In this document: positions 39,947 through 47,184 of the stretch, piece after piece
Layout of the letters: the number at the start of each line of letters is the position of its first letter
Position numbering within the stretch: the first letter of the stretch is position 1
Source: a virus
IMG/VR virus record: IMGVR_UViG_3300013117_000086
Location: 1-50,838 of that record
Direction: 5' to 3' (one strand)
DNA length: 50,838 bases
Translations under genes and position numbers: made by a program
Notes under the pieces: generated by a model
Databases searched by the model: none
What the model saw: the letters and a program-made list of their open reading frames with translations, nothing else
Told to the model about the DNA's origin: nothing

Positions 39947-39975
39947 ATTATACCATATTTTCATAGTTTTGTATA
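39947..39975 (-). promoter_or_regulatory. Internal leftward promoter before the helix-turn-helix gene
   Basis: -35 TATACA (39970-39975), 17-bp spacer, -10 TATAAT (39947-39952) on the minus strand. A7 and A6 runs lie upstream in place of the full 10-bp repeat array. It is the fifth member of the promoter set and has the best -10. Confidence 0.75.
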
Positions 39976-39990
39976 GTTTTTTTAAGTTTT

Positions 39991-40878
39991 TTACAGTTTT
40001 ATATATTCTAAAACTTTAGTCTTAATATTACCAGGTACTCCATGTTTTTTAAATATATAATTCACTACTTCTTCAGAAGTAAATATATCTGACATACTAC
40101 CTAAAGTATCGTCCATGATCTGTTTTATATTTTCTTTTTTCTTTTCTATTAATTCTTTGTCGAAAGAATCTCTTAAATTTAAATTTATCCTTTCCAACAT
40201 GTTTGTATTAGTTTCGTAAATACCTACCTCTACTTCTCTGCCCATATCGTCTTTAGCAGCGGTCAGCCGTATCAGTGCCCCAGGGTTATAGATAATAGTA
40301 TTAGATTTCGAGGTAACTAAAAACTTATTATGGTTATGCCCTGTTATTATTAAATCGGCCTGAGATACTACATCTTTAGCCAAGGATGTATCAAACATTT
40401 CAACGTTTTCTGATATCATAGTATGCGTTAATATTATATTTCTTTGCATACCCATCAAATCCATATCGAAATTATTATTTCCGTAAGCGTTGAATTTAGT
40501 TACTACATCTTTAGAAATTACCTTATTTTTATTTATTATAACTTTTAAGTTAGGTACGAGTTTATCTAGTATAGCTAAACTTGTATTTTCGTAAGAATTC
40601 AATGAGTTACCTATCATATCATGATTACCTACTACAGTATATATAGTAGAGTCTGTCGGAAACATGTTCAGACATTTTTTAGCTAACAATAGTGTTTCGT
40701 TGGGTACTTTGGATTTGTCGAAAACATCACCTGTTAAAAATATAGTTTTTACTCTTTTTTCATCTAAAATCTCTGATACCTGTGTAAATTTTTCTATAAA
40801 AGTTTCTTTGATGTCATCTAATCTACTGACAGGGGTATTGATTCTGAAATGAATATCACCTATTATACCTATCTTCAT
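39991..40878 (-). CDS. sbcD: SbcD/Mre11-like nuclease subunit
   Basis: Metallophosphoesterase of the SbcD/Mre11 type, 295 residues. Metal-binding motifs in order: GIIGDIHF (DxH), FLTGDVFDK (GDxxD), VVGNHDM (GNHD), ILTHTM and ITGHNH (GHxH). With the SbcC/Rad50-like products upstream it should process DNA ends, hairpins and palindromes, as T4 gp47/gp46 do. Strong GGAGG before ATG 40878. Confidence 0.9.
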   Translation of the reverse strand: MKIGIIGDIHFRINTPVSRLDDIKETFIEKFTQVSEILDEKRVKTIFLTGDVFDKSKVPNETLLLAKKCLNMFPTDSTIYTVVGNHDMIGNSLNSYENTSLAILDKLVPNLKVIINKNKVISKDVVTKFNAYGNNNFDMDLMGMQRNIILTHTMISENVEMFDTSLAKDVVSQADLIITGHNHNKFLVTSKSNTIIYNPGALIRLTAAKDDMGREVEVGIYETNTNMLERINLNLRDSFDKELIEKKKENIKQIMDDTLGSMSDIFTSEEVVNYIFKKHGVPGNIKTKVLEYIKL

Positions 40879-41182
40879 TTTTTACCTCCGTCTTTGTTAG
40901 TGTTATGCTTCTAGAATTCTGCTCTCTTATAAGCCTGCACATAGTATCATCCGATAAAGTATTCAACAGGTCTTTAGATATTTCAGGATAGTCAGGAGTT
41001 AATTTCACTAAATAGTGGATATCTCTTTGTACAGTAGTTAAATCACGGCGATGTACACTGTATTTATCCTGTAAGTCGTAGTACTGTTTCTTATAAGTTT
41101 CTATATCTTTTTTTAACGGTAATCTACCTAAAAAATAAAAAACTAAAGCTATTAAAGCGTGAGTCAGTATCATGTTAATCAT
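40856..41182 (-). CDS. Membrane-anchored hypothetical protein (108 aa)
   Basis: N-terminal membrane segment (MILTHALIALVFYFLGRL) followed by a helical, charged domain (KKQYYDLQDKYSVHRRDL). It overlaps SbcD by 23 bp and the previous gene by 8 bp. Placement inside the SbcCD set is surprising for a membrane protein; it could tether the complex or be unrelated. Confidence 0.6.
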   Translation of the reverse strand: MINMILTHALIALVFYFLGRLPLKKDIETYKKQYYDLQDKYSVHRRDLTTVQRDIHYLVKLTPDYPEISKDLLNTLSDDTMCRLIREQNSRSITLTKTEVKNEDRYNR

Positions 41183-41435
41183 AAGAATCGCCTAAAAAAT
41201 CATCGGGAACTATAATACGCAGATTATCTATCTCTTGTATTTTTTCTACTACTTTACACAACAGTTTAACCAGGTTTTTAACTGATTTTCTTTTATCTCT
41301 TTTTAATTTCTCTAAAACATAACTTATTTCCTGGTTCAATATAGTGTCAGATCGTAACGGAACTAACATTTCTAAGTATTCTTTTTTCTCTCGAACTAAC
41401 CTCTCTCTTTCCTTATGTATTTTTTCAAATGTCAT
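41175..41435 (-). CDS. Hypothetical helical protein (86 aa)
   Basis: Charged helices (KIHKERERLVREKKEYLEM; YVLEKLKRDKRKSVKNLVK) and no recognised domain. AAGGAGG precedes ATG 41435 by about 9 nt. It overlaps both neighbours. Function unknown; it lies within the recombination operon. Confidence 0.6.
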   Translation of the reverse strand: MTFEKIHKERERLVREKKEYLEMLVPLRSDTILNQEISYVLEKLKRDKRKSVKNLVKLLCKVVEKIQEIDNLRIIVPDDFLGDSYD

Positions 41436-41649
41436 CTCTCAGAACCTCCTTAGATAAAAGGTTGACTGAGTCATCTTTTATCTCGAAAAATTCAAATCTA
41501 ACGGTTTCTAGTTGACCTTCAAAACCTGATAAAGAAAGTTTTTCAGCTTCTTTTTTAGTATACAGTTTATTAAGAACTTCAGAATCTTTCTGCCAACCAC
41601 CGAATGTTTTTCTATTTACTTTTTTAACAGCCAGTATATTTTTAATCAT
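41425..41649 (-). CDS. Hypothetical protein (74 aa)
   Basis: Small alpha/beta protein (NILAVKKVNRKTFGGWQKD, then a helix TKKEAEKLSLSGFEGQ). The start follows GAGGATTAAAA. It stands between the SbcC C-terminal ORF and the helical protein, overlapping the latter by 11 bp. No family recognised. Confidence 0.6.
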   Translation of the reverse strand: MIKNILAVKKVNRKTFGGWQKDSEVLNKLYTKKEAEKLSLSGFEGQLETVRFEFFEIKDDSVNLLSKEVLRDDI

Positions 41650-41651
41650 TT

Positions 41652-42269
41652 TTAATCCTCCATTCTCATAATATTTATTTTATTTGTTAATTTGTCGGTT
41701 CTGTAATCGTATTTTTTATGAGATATTAAAAGTATCTGTATATTTTTTTCTTCGGAAAATCTTTTTAAAAATTCTAAAAACCTGGTAGAGGCTTCTAGAT
41801 CTACCATTTTCATAGTCTCGTCTAGTAATATGATCTTCTGTCTCTGTATATATACAGCAGATAGGTATAACAATAAACCTATGATAGTTATAATACCCCC
41901 TCCGTCTCCCTTGAAAGGATGTTTTAGGAGTAATTCATTTAAATAAAAGTCAGGTTCTATCTTACCCCTTTTCAAAACAAAGTCCATAGAGAACTTTAAT
42001 TCTTTTTCGGGATAAGTGTATTTCAGGCCTGAATTAACTATATTTTCTAACATAAAAATCTCTTGTTTTTTATAGTTAGAGATTTCCAGTATAATTTTCT
42101 TGGCTTCTTCTAAACTGTCTAGTTCTAAGCTATCTTTTAAAATTACCCTAGCCAGAGACTTTACAGACCCTTTGATAGAGTTAATTCTGAAATCTCTCTG
42201 CATAATTATAGTATTAACTCTAGCTATGCAATCACATATCGACTTTTCTAAGTATTTCTTCTGATTCAT
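41652..42269 (-). CDS. sbcC: SbcC/Rad50-like C-terminal ATPase half (separate ORF)
   Basis: Carries the C-terminal part of an SMC/Rad50 ATPase: a helical arm (to about residue 80), a signature-loop position KGDGGGIITIIGLLL (usual form LSGGE, here altered), Walker B KIILLDETMKMVD and H-loop LLISHKKYD. The Walker A half is two ORFs upstream. ATG 42269 has a GGAG site 10 nt upstream and overlaps the preceding ORF by 38 bp. This is the last of three ORFs that together equal one SbcC. Confidence 0.8.
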   Translation of the reverse strand: MNQKKYLEKSICDCIARVNTIIMQRDFRINSIKGSVKSLARVILKDSLELDSLEEAKKIILEISNYKKQEIFMLENIVNSGLKYTYPEKELKFSMDFVLKRGKIEPDFYLNELLLKHPFKGDGGGIITIIGLLLYLSAVYIQRQKIILLDETMKMVDLEASTRFLEFLKRFSEEKNIQILLISHKKYDYRTDKLTNKINIMRMED

Positions 42270-42495
42270 CTAAATCACTCTCCAACTTAGTTAAAGAATC
42301 CTCTAAAAGCTTTTCCTGCTCCAAAATAACCTCATCTATATTATCGCCGGTTACATGTATGTTTTTAGCTGCTAGAAGGTCTATTATCTCCTCAGCTTCT
42401 ATCTGCTTCTGCTTCTGTAATGTTTTGGCTTGGATGATCCTCTCGTTAATCTGATCCTTTCTTTTTAACAGCTGTTGTATCTTTTCTTCTGTCAT
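42232..42495 (-). CDS. SbcC/Rad50-like returning coiled-coil segment (87 aa, separate ORF)
   Basis: Entirely coiled coil (EEKIQQLLKRKDQINERI; LEDSLTKLESDLDESEEIL), with ATG 42495 directly after a GGGGG-type site and 2 bp from the upstream stop. In an intact SbcC this would be the strand returning from the zinc hook to the C-terminal ATPase half. Its end overlaps the next ORF by 38 bp in another frame. Confidence 0.7.
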   Translation of the reverse strand: MTEEKIQQLLKRKDQINERIIQAKTLQKQKQIEAEEIIDLLAAKNIHVTGDNIDEVILEQEKLLEDSLTKLESDLDESEEILRKVDM

Positions 42496-42497
42496 TG

Positions 42498-43670
42498 TTA
42501 ACCCCCTATTTGTTTTTTACACAAAGGACATGCCTGTCCTTTTAATTCATTGTCTATGTCAGATAATTCATCCGAATAACCTGATAGTTCATCCTCTGAT
42601 GCATGGTACATATTTATTTTCTTTTTTAAATTTCTAAGTGTTTTCACACTATCATAGATATCGCTAGATGAATCAGTTATTTTAGTTACTTCTATATTGC
42701 AATGTAAAAGTTTTTCTTTGTATTCTTTAAGTTTTTCTAATGTAAAATATTCTGCTGTAGAATTAATTCTATGTAAAGTAAAATCATATTTATTCAGACT
42801 TTTCAACTGGTTTAACATAGATAAAGACTTGTATATGCTTTCACAGTCAGTAGACAATGAGTCTAGTAGTTTTATAGCATTTAGACTTATTTTTTCCTTA
42901 TACCTGATAAGTTCTTTTAGTACAGATCGAATATCGTTAAGTTTAGCTACAGTGACTTTGCAGGTTAAATCTTTTATACTAGATAGAAATTTTATGTCTA
43001 CAGACAGTCTATATAACCTGCTGAATATAGTAACGTCGTAATCTAGTTTATCAGGTATCACATGCTGTATTACTTTTAGATTTTTTAACAATAAATGCAA
43101 ATTGTTTGATACTTCTAGTTCGCTTTTTATGATAGACCCGTCTAGGGTTATTTTCGATAAAGCGTCTAAATCATCTAATTTAGAATCTAACTTAACCTGA
43201 TTACTATCTACAGAAGATTTGAGTGATGTTATATCTTTTGATATGTCGGATAAACCTTTCTCTATATTCTCTATATCAAATAACTCGTTTAGTATGTTTA
43301 TCCTCTCTCCAGGTTTATCTGATAACAGATAAATACTATCAAACTGACTATACAAAACTAATTTTAAGTCTATTCTAATTAAATTTTCCAGAGGTTCTTT
43401 CGTGGTACCGACCTCTTTACCATCGAGATACACAAAATATTTAGTACCTTTGCAGTATCTTTCTACGGTAAACTTTTCAGTGATTATTTTTACAGAGCTT
43501 GAGTTCTCTCCGTCAGTGATAAAATTATTCTTACCGCCATGTATAAGCCAATGGATCGCATGGAAGATAGCTGATTTACCGGAACCGTTAGTTCCTGTTA
43601 GAACAGCTAAACTGCTAAATGATATATCTAAGTTTCTGTGACACATGTAATTTTTTATAAGTATCTTCAT
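42498..43670 (-). CDS. sbcC: SbcC/Rad50-like N-terminal ATPase half ending at the zinc hook
   Basis: 390 residues. Walker A is LTGTNGSGKSAIFHAI (about residue 30), the Q-loop region is VLYSQFDSIYLL, followed by about 220 residues of coiled coil. The protein stops 6 residues after CPLCKKQ, the CxxC zinc hook that in normal SbcC lies in the middle of the chain. First gene of its operon, with a strong AGGAGG and the promoter at 43700. The stop is followed at once by the coiled-coil ORF, so this is a clean split rather than random truncation. Confidence 0.85.
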   Translation of the reverse strand: MKILIKNYMCHRNLDISFSSLAVLTGTNGSGKSAIFHAIHWLIHGGKNNFITDGENSSSVKIITEKFTVERYCKGTKYFVYLDGKEVGTTKEPLENLIRIDLKLVLYSQFDSIYLLSDKPGERINILNELFDIENIEKGLSDISKDITSLKSSVDSNQVKLDSKLDDLDALSKITLDGSIIKSELEVSNNLHLLLKNLKVIQHVIPDKLDYDVTIFSRLYRLSVDIKFLSSIKDLTCKVTVAKLNDIRSVLKELIRYKEKISLNAIKLLDSLSTDCESIYKSLSMLNQLKSLNKYDFTLHRINSTAEYFTLEKLKEYKEKLLHCNIEVTKITDSSSDIYDSVKTLRNLKKKINMYHASEDELSGYSDELSDIDNELKGQACPLCKKQIGG

Positions 43671-43699
43671 TTTTACTAATCACCTCCTAACAGTGAGTT

Positions 43700-43764
43700 A
43701 TTTTAACATAAAAAAGACTGTTTGTCTACACTTTTTTTAACTTTTTTTAACTTTTTTTAACTTA
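43700..43764 (-). promoter_or_regulatory. Leftward early promoter of the recombination/replication operon
   Basis: Minus strand: three perfect CTTTTTTTAA units (43731-43760), -35 TAGACA (43723-43728), 17-bp spacer, -10 TAAAAT (43700-43705). Same architecture as at 8187, 11420 and 49527. It drives the SbcC-to-dUTPase operon. Confidence 0.8.
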
Positions 43765-44259
43765 ACTACTCTTTCGTTTAGCAATTGTAAGTATACTTAT
43801 TTTTTTTTTTTTTTATTTATTTTTTCATTCCCTTGAGTCAATAGAAATGTATTATATTAAGTATATATGAAATATATGATACATATAGTAAAAGTGTAAA
43901 TAATTTATAAAAAGTTAAGAAAAGTGTTTCTGTCGTTGAGTACATGTTTTTTACCTTTTTTAATTTTTTACTTTTTAAAACTTTTTTTTCTGGAAAAACT
44001 GGTACACAGATTTTCGAAGTTTAAGAAAAGTTAACAAAAGTTATAAAAACTATTCGTAAAAAGTTAATAAAAGTGTAAAAATACAGTAAAAGTGTGTACC
44101 ACCTATGTACCACCTATGTACCACTTAGCTTTAAAATGTACCAGTTTTGAGGGTAAATGTACCACTTATTAGACCGGTTTACTAAAAAACTGCGAGATCG
44201 TGAAAACGGGTGCGAACCCAACGACATTTTTGTTATATATGAAATATATGATAGAACCT
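43765..44259. other. Origin-like intergenic region with iterons and repeats
   Basis: A 495-bp AT-rich non-coding region. It contains a T14 run (43801-43814), a diverged copy of the TTGAGTCA core of the 14-kb element (43826-43850), AAAAGTTA/AAAAGTGTAA-type short repeats, an inverted TGGTACA (44000-44006), five direct TGTACCA iterons at 44095, 44106, 44117, 44137 and 44158 (spacings 11, 11, 20, 21), and an exact 20-bp direct repeat (43862-43881 and 44234-44253) framing most of it. Phased iterons, AT-rich DNA and position between early operons suggest a replication origin; a regulator-binding array is the alternative. Confidence 0.6.
44095..44164 (+). repeat. TGTACCA iteron array (5 copies)
   Basis: The first three copies form a tandem repeat with 11-bp unit TGTACCACCTA (44095-44127, last unit one mismatch); two more stand 20 and 21 bp further on. 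All five face one side of the helix. A sixth, inverted copy is at 44000-44006. Confidence 0.85.
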
Positions 44260-45168
44260 TTACATAAATGGTGTTATAAATAACCAACTTCCATCACTTA
44301 ATTTTTTTATCATACGGTCATATGTGTAATATGTAGTTTCTTCACACACAATAAAACCCAATTGATCTCGAGTATATACTTTAAATGAATCCATCATAAC
44401 AGATAAGTCTTTGTTATGTTTGTAAACTAGATATTTTCTCTCTTCTGGCGATTTTTCTGGCTCTGTTTTTACATTTATGTAGATATCTATATTCTTTTTT
44501 ACAATATTAAATATTTCTTTTTGTAATTCAAAACTAGTGATACCAGCACTGTTCAATTTATTCAATATAGTTTTGAACAGGTTGTAGGTGTACACTTTAG
44601 TTTTTAACTCATTAACTATAGTAGAACTGCTTTTCGCGTAGAATTTACTAATCTGTCCATAATCTTTTATGACAGCAGTAATGAATAAATTAGATATTTT
44701 AATATCTTCCTCTGTTAATAGTTCTGGATTCATACTACATAATCTATCAATATTAGAAACCTTTGTATACAAATATTTTTCACCCTGCAGTATAATACTA
44801 TACCATCCGTTCAAATGTGATTTATTTTCTTTAACAGTTTCTAAACGTACTAACATTCCTGGTTTTAACTCGCCCGGCTCTTTAACTACTATATATTTTC
44901 TAATATAATCCTCAGAATCTTCTTCCGGTAAATCTTCTTCCGGTAAATCTTCTTCCGGTAAATCTTCTTCCGGTAAATCTTCTTCCGGAAGAAATAAACT
45001 ACCGTGAATTACTGGAAATTCAAAAGTAAATCCGTCTTTCATTCTTAAACTAGCTACTGATCTATTTTCCGATAATATAACCTTTTCTACATCATCTAAC
45101 CTATACTTTGTAGGTTTCTTTTTACGTTCCAGCAAAAGAAACGCGGCTAACCTTTCCATATTAGTCAT
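44260..45168 (-). CDS. Hypothetical protein with DLPEE repeats (302 aa)
   Basis: A basic N-terminal domain (MTNMERLAAFLLLERKKK) is followed by an acidic linker of five DLPEE/DLPEED units, a beta-rich domain (VVKEPGELKPGMLVRLETV...LNGWYSIILQG) and a C-terminal helical domain. The SH3-like segment is similar in style to proteins at 45590-46330. ATG 45168 follows GAGGAGGGTAAC; the longer upstream frame overlaps the zinc-ribbon gene that is read in another frame. Function unknown. The repeat number is likely to vary. Confidence 0.7.
   Translation of the reverse strand: MTNMERLAAFLLLERKKKPTKYRLDDVEKVILSENRSVASLRMKDGFTFEFPVIHGSLFLPEEDLPEEDLPEEDLPEEDLPEEDSEDYIRKYIVVKEPGELKPGMLVRLETVKENKSHLNGWYSIILQGEKYLYTKVSNIDRLCSMNPELLTEEDIKISNLFITAVIKDYGQISKFYAKSSSTIVNELKTKVYTYNLFKTILNKLNSAGITSFELQKEIFNIVKKNIDIYINVKTEPEKSPEERKYLVYKHNKDLSVMMDSFKVYTRDQLGFIVCEETTYYTYDRMIKKLSDGSWLFITPFM
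44921..44990. repeat. 15-bp coding tandem repeat (DLPEE)
   Basis: Four perfect copies of TCTTCCGGTAAATCT plus a partial fifth, coding on the minus strand for DLPEE. The unit is a multiple of 3, so copy-number change keeps the frame and alters only linker length. Confidence 0.95.
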
Positions 45169-45280
45169 TGTTACCCTCCTCTGATTTTTCATCCTTGCAG
45201 CTACAGTCAGAACACATACCCTCGTAGTATATAAACTCACTGTTAGGTATTATCTTTTTACATTTCTTACATAAACGCAT
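45161..45280 (-). CDS. Micro zinc-ribbon protein (39 aa)
   Basis: MRLCKKCKKIIPNSEF then MCSDCSCKDEKSEE: two CxxC pairs with zinc-ribbon spacing and an acidic tail. ATG 45280 follows AAGGAG. The stop overlaps the next ATG by 8 bp, and its last codons contain that gene's GAGGAGGG ribosome site. One of about seven cysteine-rich mini-proteins in this genome. Confidence 0.65.
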   Translation of the reverse strand: MRLCKKCKKIIPNSEFIYYEGMCSDCSCKDEKSEEGNND

Positions 45281-45299
45281 AGTTTAACTCCTTCTGTAT

Positions 45300-45575
45300 T
45301 TAAGTTTCGTCTTTTATTAGTTCTCCAGATCGTATTTTATATTCTATTATTTTATTTATATATGCCGTAACATAAGCTAATGCAAACATAGCTAAAGTTA
45401 TGTTTAACCAGGGTATACATAAAAATACAGTCATTATACTTCTTCTTAATTTTTTTCTTTCTGTGATAGGATTAGCTTTTTTCAGGTTTCTGTTACCGTA
45501 CTCCTCCTCTAAATATTCTGTTATTCTTCGAGTACAGATACCTGTAATTATTATATGAACTATAAACGTTAGCAT
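45300..45575 (-). CDS. Hypothetical two-span membrane protein (91 aa)
   Basis: Two hydrophobic segments (LTFIVHIIITGICTRRI at the N-terminus; VFLCIPWLNITLAMFALAYV in the middle) with a basic loop between (KKANPITERKKLRRS). AAGGAG precedes ATG 45575. It could be an inner-membrane protein of early infection, for example exclusion or takeover; nothing specific can be seen. Confidence 0.65.
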   Translation of the reverse strand: MLTFIVHIIITGICTRRITEYLEEEYGNRNLKKANPITERKKLRRSIMTVFLCIPWLNITLAMFALAYVTAYINKIIEYKIRSGELIKDET

Positions 45576-45589
45576 AAGTTATATTCTCC

Positions 45590-46330
45590 TTACAAGTAAT
45601 TTTTTAGATTTTCTATAGTTTCTGATACCTGTGAATCAGACAAACCGTAAACATTAACTAGCTCACTCATTATCCGGTCTGTCAATTCTCTTAGATCTAC
45701 TTTTACTTCAGATCTATATATCACTTTTTCCTCTGCCTTTTCACCTCTAAGAATTCGTATCACCTGGTCAGGTTTTTCTACTATACTTTTTATAGTGTAA
45801 AGCTTATTATCATCACTTTCTAGTTCATCAGCTTGAAAAGTATGGTCTGTAGCTGGTGGGCATAAATATGAAGTTTTTACTTTACCGTAAACATTTACGC
45901 CTTCGAAACACTGTTTAATATAGTACCCATGATCGTCTCCTTCAAGTTCTTTTCTTTGTATGACTTTAACTATTTGACCTATCTCTACATAGACCTTTTC
46001 GTTTTTCTTGAATGAAAGTACATTACCTATCCTTGCCATATTCTTTTTAACCTCCTGTTTTTCTTTTAAGTTAGTTATAAATTCTGTAACCGCGTAAGCT
46101 CCTGTAATAGATCTGACTATCTTTAGATCAGACCTATCATATGTATTATTCCTGTCTAATACCTTAGATTTTATCTGGTAACCTGTTTTAGGGTTTTTGT
46201 CTAAATCAGCTATGATAGCGTAAATCTGCTTACCACAGTCACCTCTTAATTTTATGTAGTAGCCTTCTCGGCTGCTCTTTTTATATTTACCCTGTATCTC
46301 CACTATTTCGCCCTGATAAGGTGTTGTCAT
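45590..46330 (-). CDS. Hypothetical protein with two GYYIK/SH3-like repeats (246 aa)
   Basis: Two related beta modules: residues about 5-40 (GEIVEIQGKYKKSSREGYYI then K-L-R-G-D) and about 110-150 (EIGQIVKVIQRKELEG then DDHGYYIKQCFEG). Each has an isoleucine-rich strand, a basic loop and the GYYIK motif. A third single copy is in the 70-residue protein at 47955-48167. The C-terminus is helical (LREL-type, then VSETIENLKNYL). AGGAGG precedes ATG 46330. It follows the ClpX-like gene by 9 bp. Confidence 0.65.
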   Translation of the reverse strand: MTTPYQGEIVEIQGKYKKSSREGYYIKLRGDCGKQIYAIIADLDKNPKTGYQIKSKVLDRNNTYDRSDLKIVRSITGAYAVTEFITNLKEKQEVKKNMARIGNVLSFKKNEKVYVEIGQIVKVIQRKELEGDDHGYYIKQCFEGVNVYGKVKTSYLCPPATDHTFQADELESDDNKLYTIKSIVEKPDQVIRILRGEKAEEKVIYRSEVKVDLRELTDRIMSELVNVYGLSDSQVSETIENLKNYL

Positions 46331-46339
46331 GATATCCTC

Positions 46340-47154
46340 CTATAAATCCAAAGTTTCCTGAAATGTGACATCTTCAGCATCTTCTACCCCGAGTTTACCG
46401 CCTTTAATAAAATACTGGTGGATCAGAGTGTTTATGCTTCTAGCACCTACAGTATTATTGTCATAGTTTTTAGTTATAAAATCTTTTACCGTTTCTATAA
46501 CTTCAGTTTTGTTTACTTTACTGAATATTTTTAAGTAATCATTTAGTAAACTGCTATTATCTAAAATCTCACATAGATCTTTAAGCGATAGTTTTTCTGT
46601 ATTGTAAATAAGACCTACTCGGCCTAAAAACTCAGTTTTAACTCCAAATTTTCTTAATTTATCTAAATTTATGTGCGGATCATTATTAAAAGCCCCTGCG
46701 AAAATAAACAGTGTTTTACTTATATCTATATCATTGTATTTACCGTAGTCTCCGAAAACCTGCGTGGTAGGTGCCTCTAAGAGTTTCAAAAACTCATTTT
46801 GCACTCCTGTGGTTACCTCATTAGCTAACTCCCCGTTGTTACCCGATATATAAAGTTTATCCCATTCATCTACGAATATGATCAGCGGCAATCCTGTATA
46901 CTTTCCAGCTGAAGCTAAAACTTTACTCAAACTATTACCGGAAGTACCTTCCTTGGTTATTTGTGCTGCATTTATTTCTATATAAGGTAGTTTTTTAGCT
47001 GCACAACATTCTTTAGTTATATATATGTTTTACCTGACCCAGATGGTCCTGCTAGTACGAAATGAGGTCTTACCGCACCCTTACCAGCTTTAAAAATATC
47101 TAAAACCCTGTTTAATTCCTCTGTTAATTTTTCCTGCCCTATCACTGTTTTCAT
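46340..47154 (-). pseudogene. ClpX-like AAA+ ATPase, interrupted at a TA repeat
   Basis: From ATG 47154 the frame gives VIGQEKLTEELNRVLDIF and Walker A (LAGPSGSGKTYI), then stops at 47017. The -1 frame continues ITKECCAAKKLPYIEIN, Walker B (LIIFVDEWDKL), sensor 1 (TLFIFAGAFN), arginine finger (KTEFLGRVG) and sensor 2 (VGARSINTL), to 46340. The break is in a TATATATAT run (47018-47026). Deleting one TA joins both into a 270-residue ClpX-like protein without the N-terminal zinc domain. It might redirect ClpP or remodel a phage complex. Mutation, phase variation and sequencing error cannot be separated here. Confidence 0.8.
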
Positions 47155-47184
47155 AAATTTTCTCCTTCAAAATTATTTTATAGT

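Noticed and set aside
3390-41649. Homology between the proteins at 3390-3971 and 41425-41649 (shared NILAVKK)
   Set aside because: Only seven residues match, at different positions; the rest does not align by eye.
44095-44164. CRISPR array
   Set aside because: Units are 11-21 bp apart without spacer-sized unique sequence; they are iterons.
44185-44225. Possible tRNA T-arm (GGGTGCGAACCC)
   Set aside because: Lacks the TTCRA loop, and no acceptor, D or anticodon stems can be built around it; it may be a weak hairpin after the 44260 gene.
44260-45240. Longer start for the DLPEE-repeat protein (MSLYTTRVC...)
   Set aside because: That extension is the wrong frame of the zinc-ribbon gene 45161-45280; ATG 45168 has the ribosome site.
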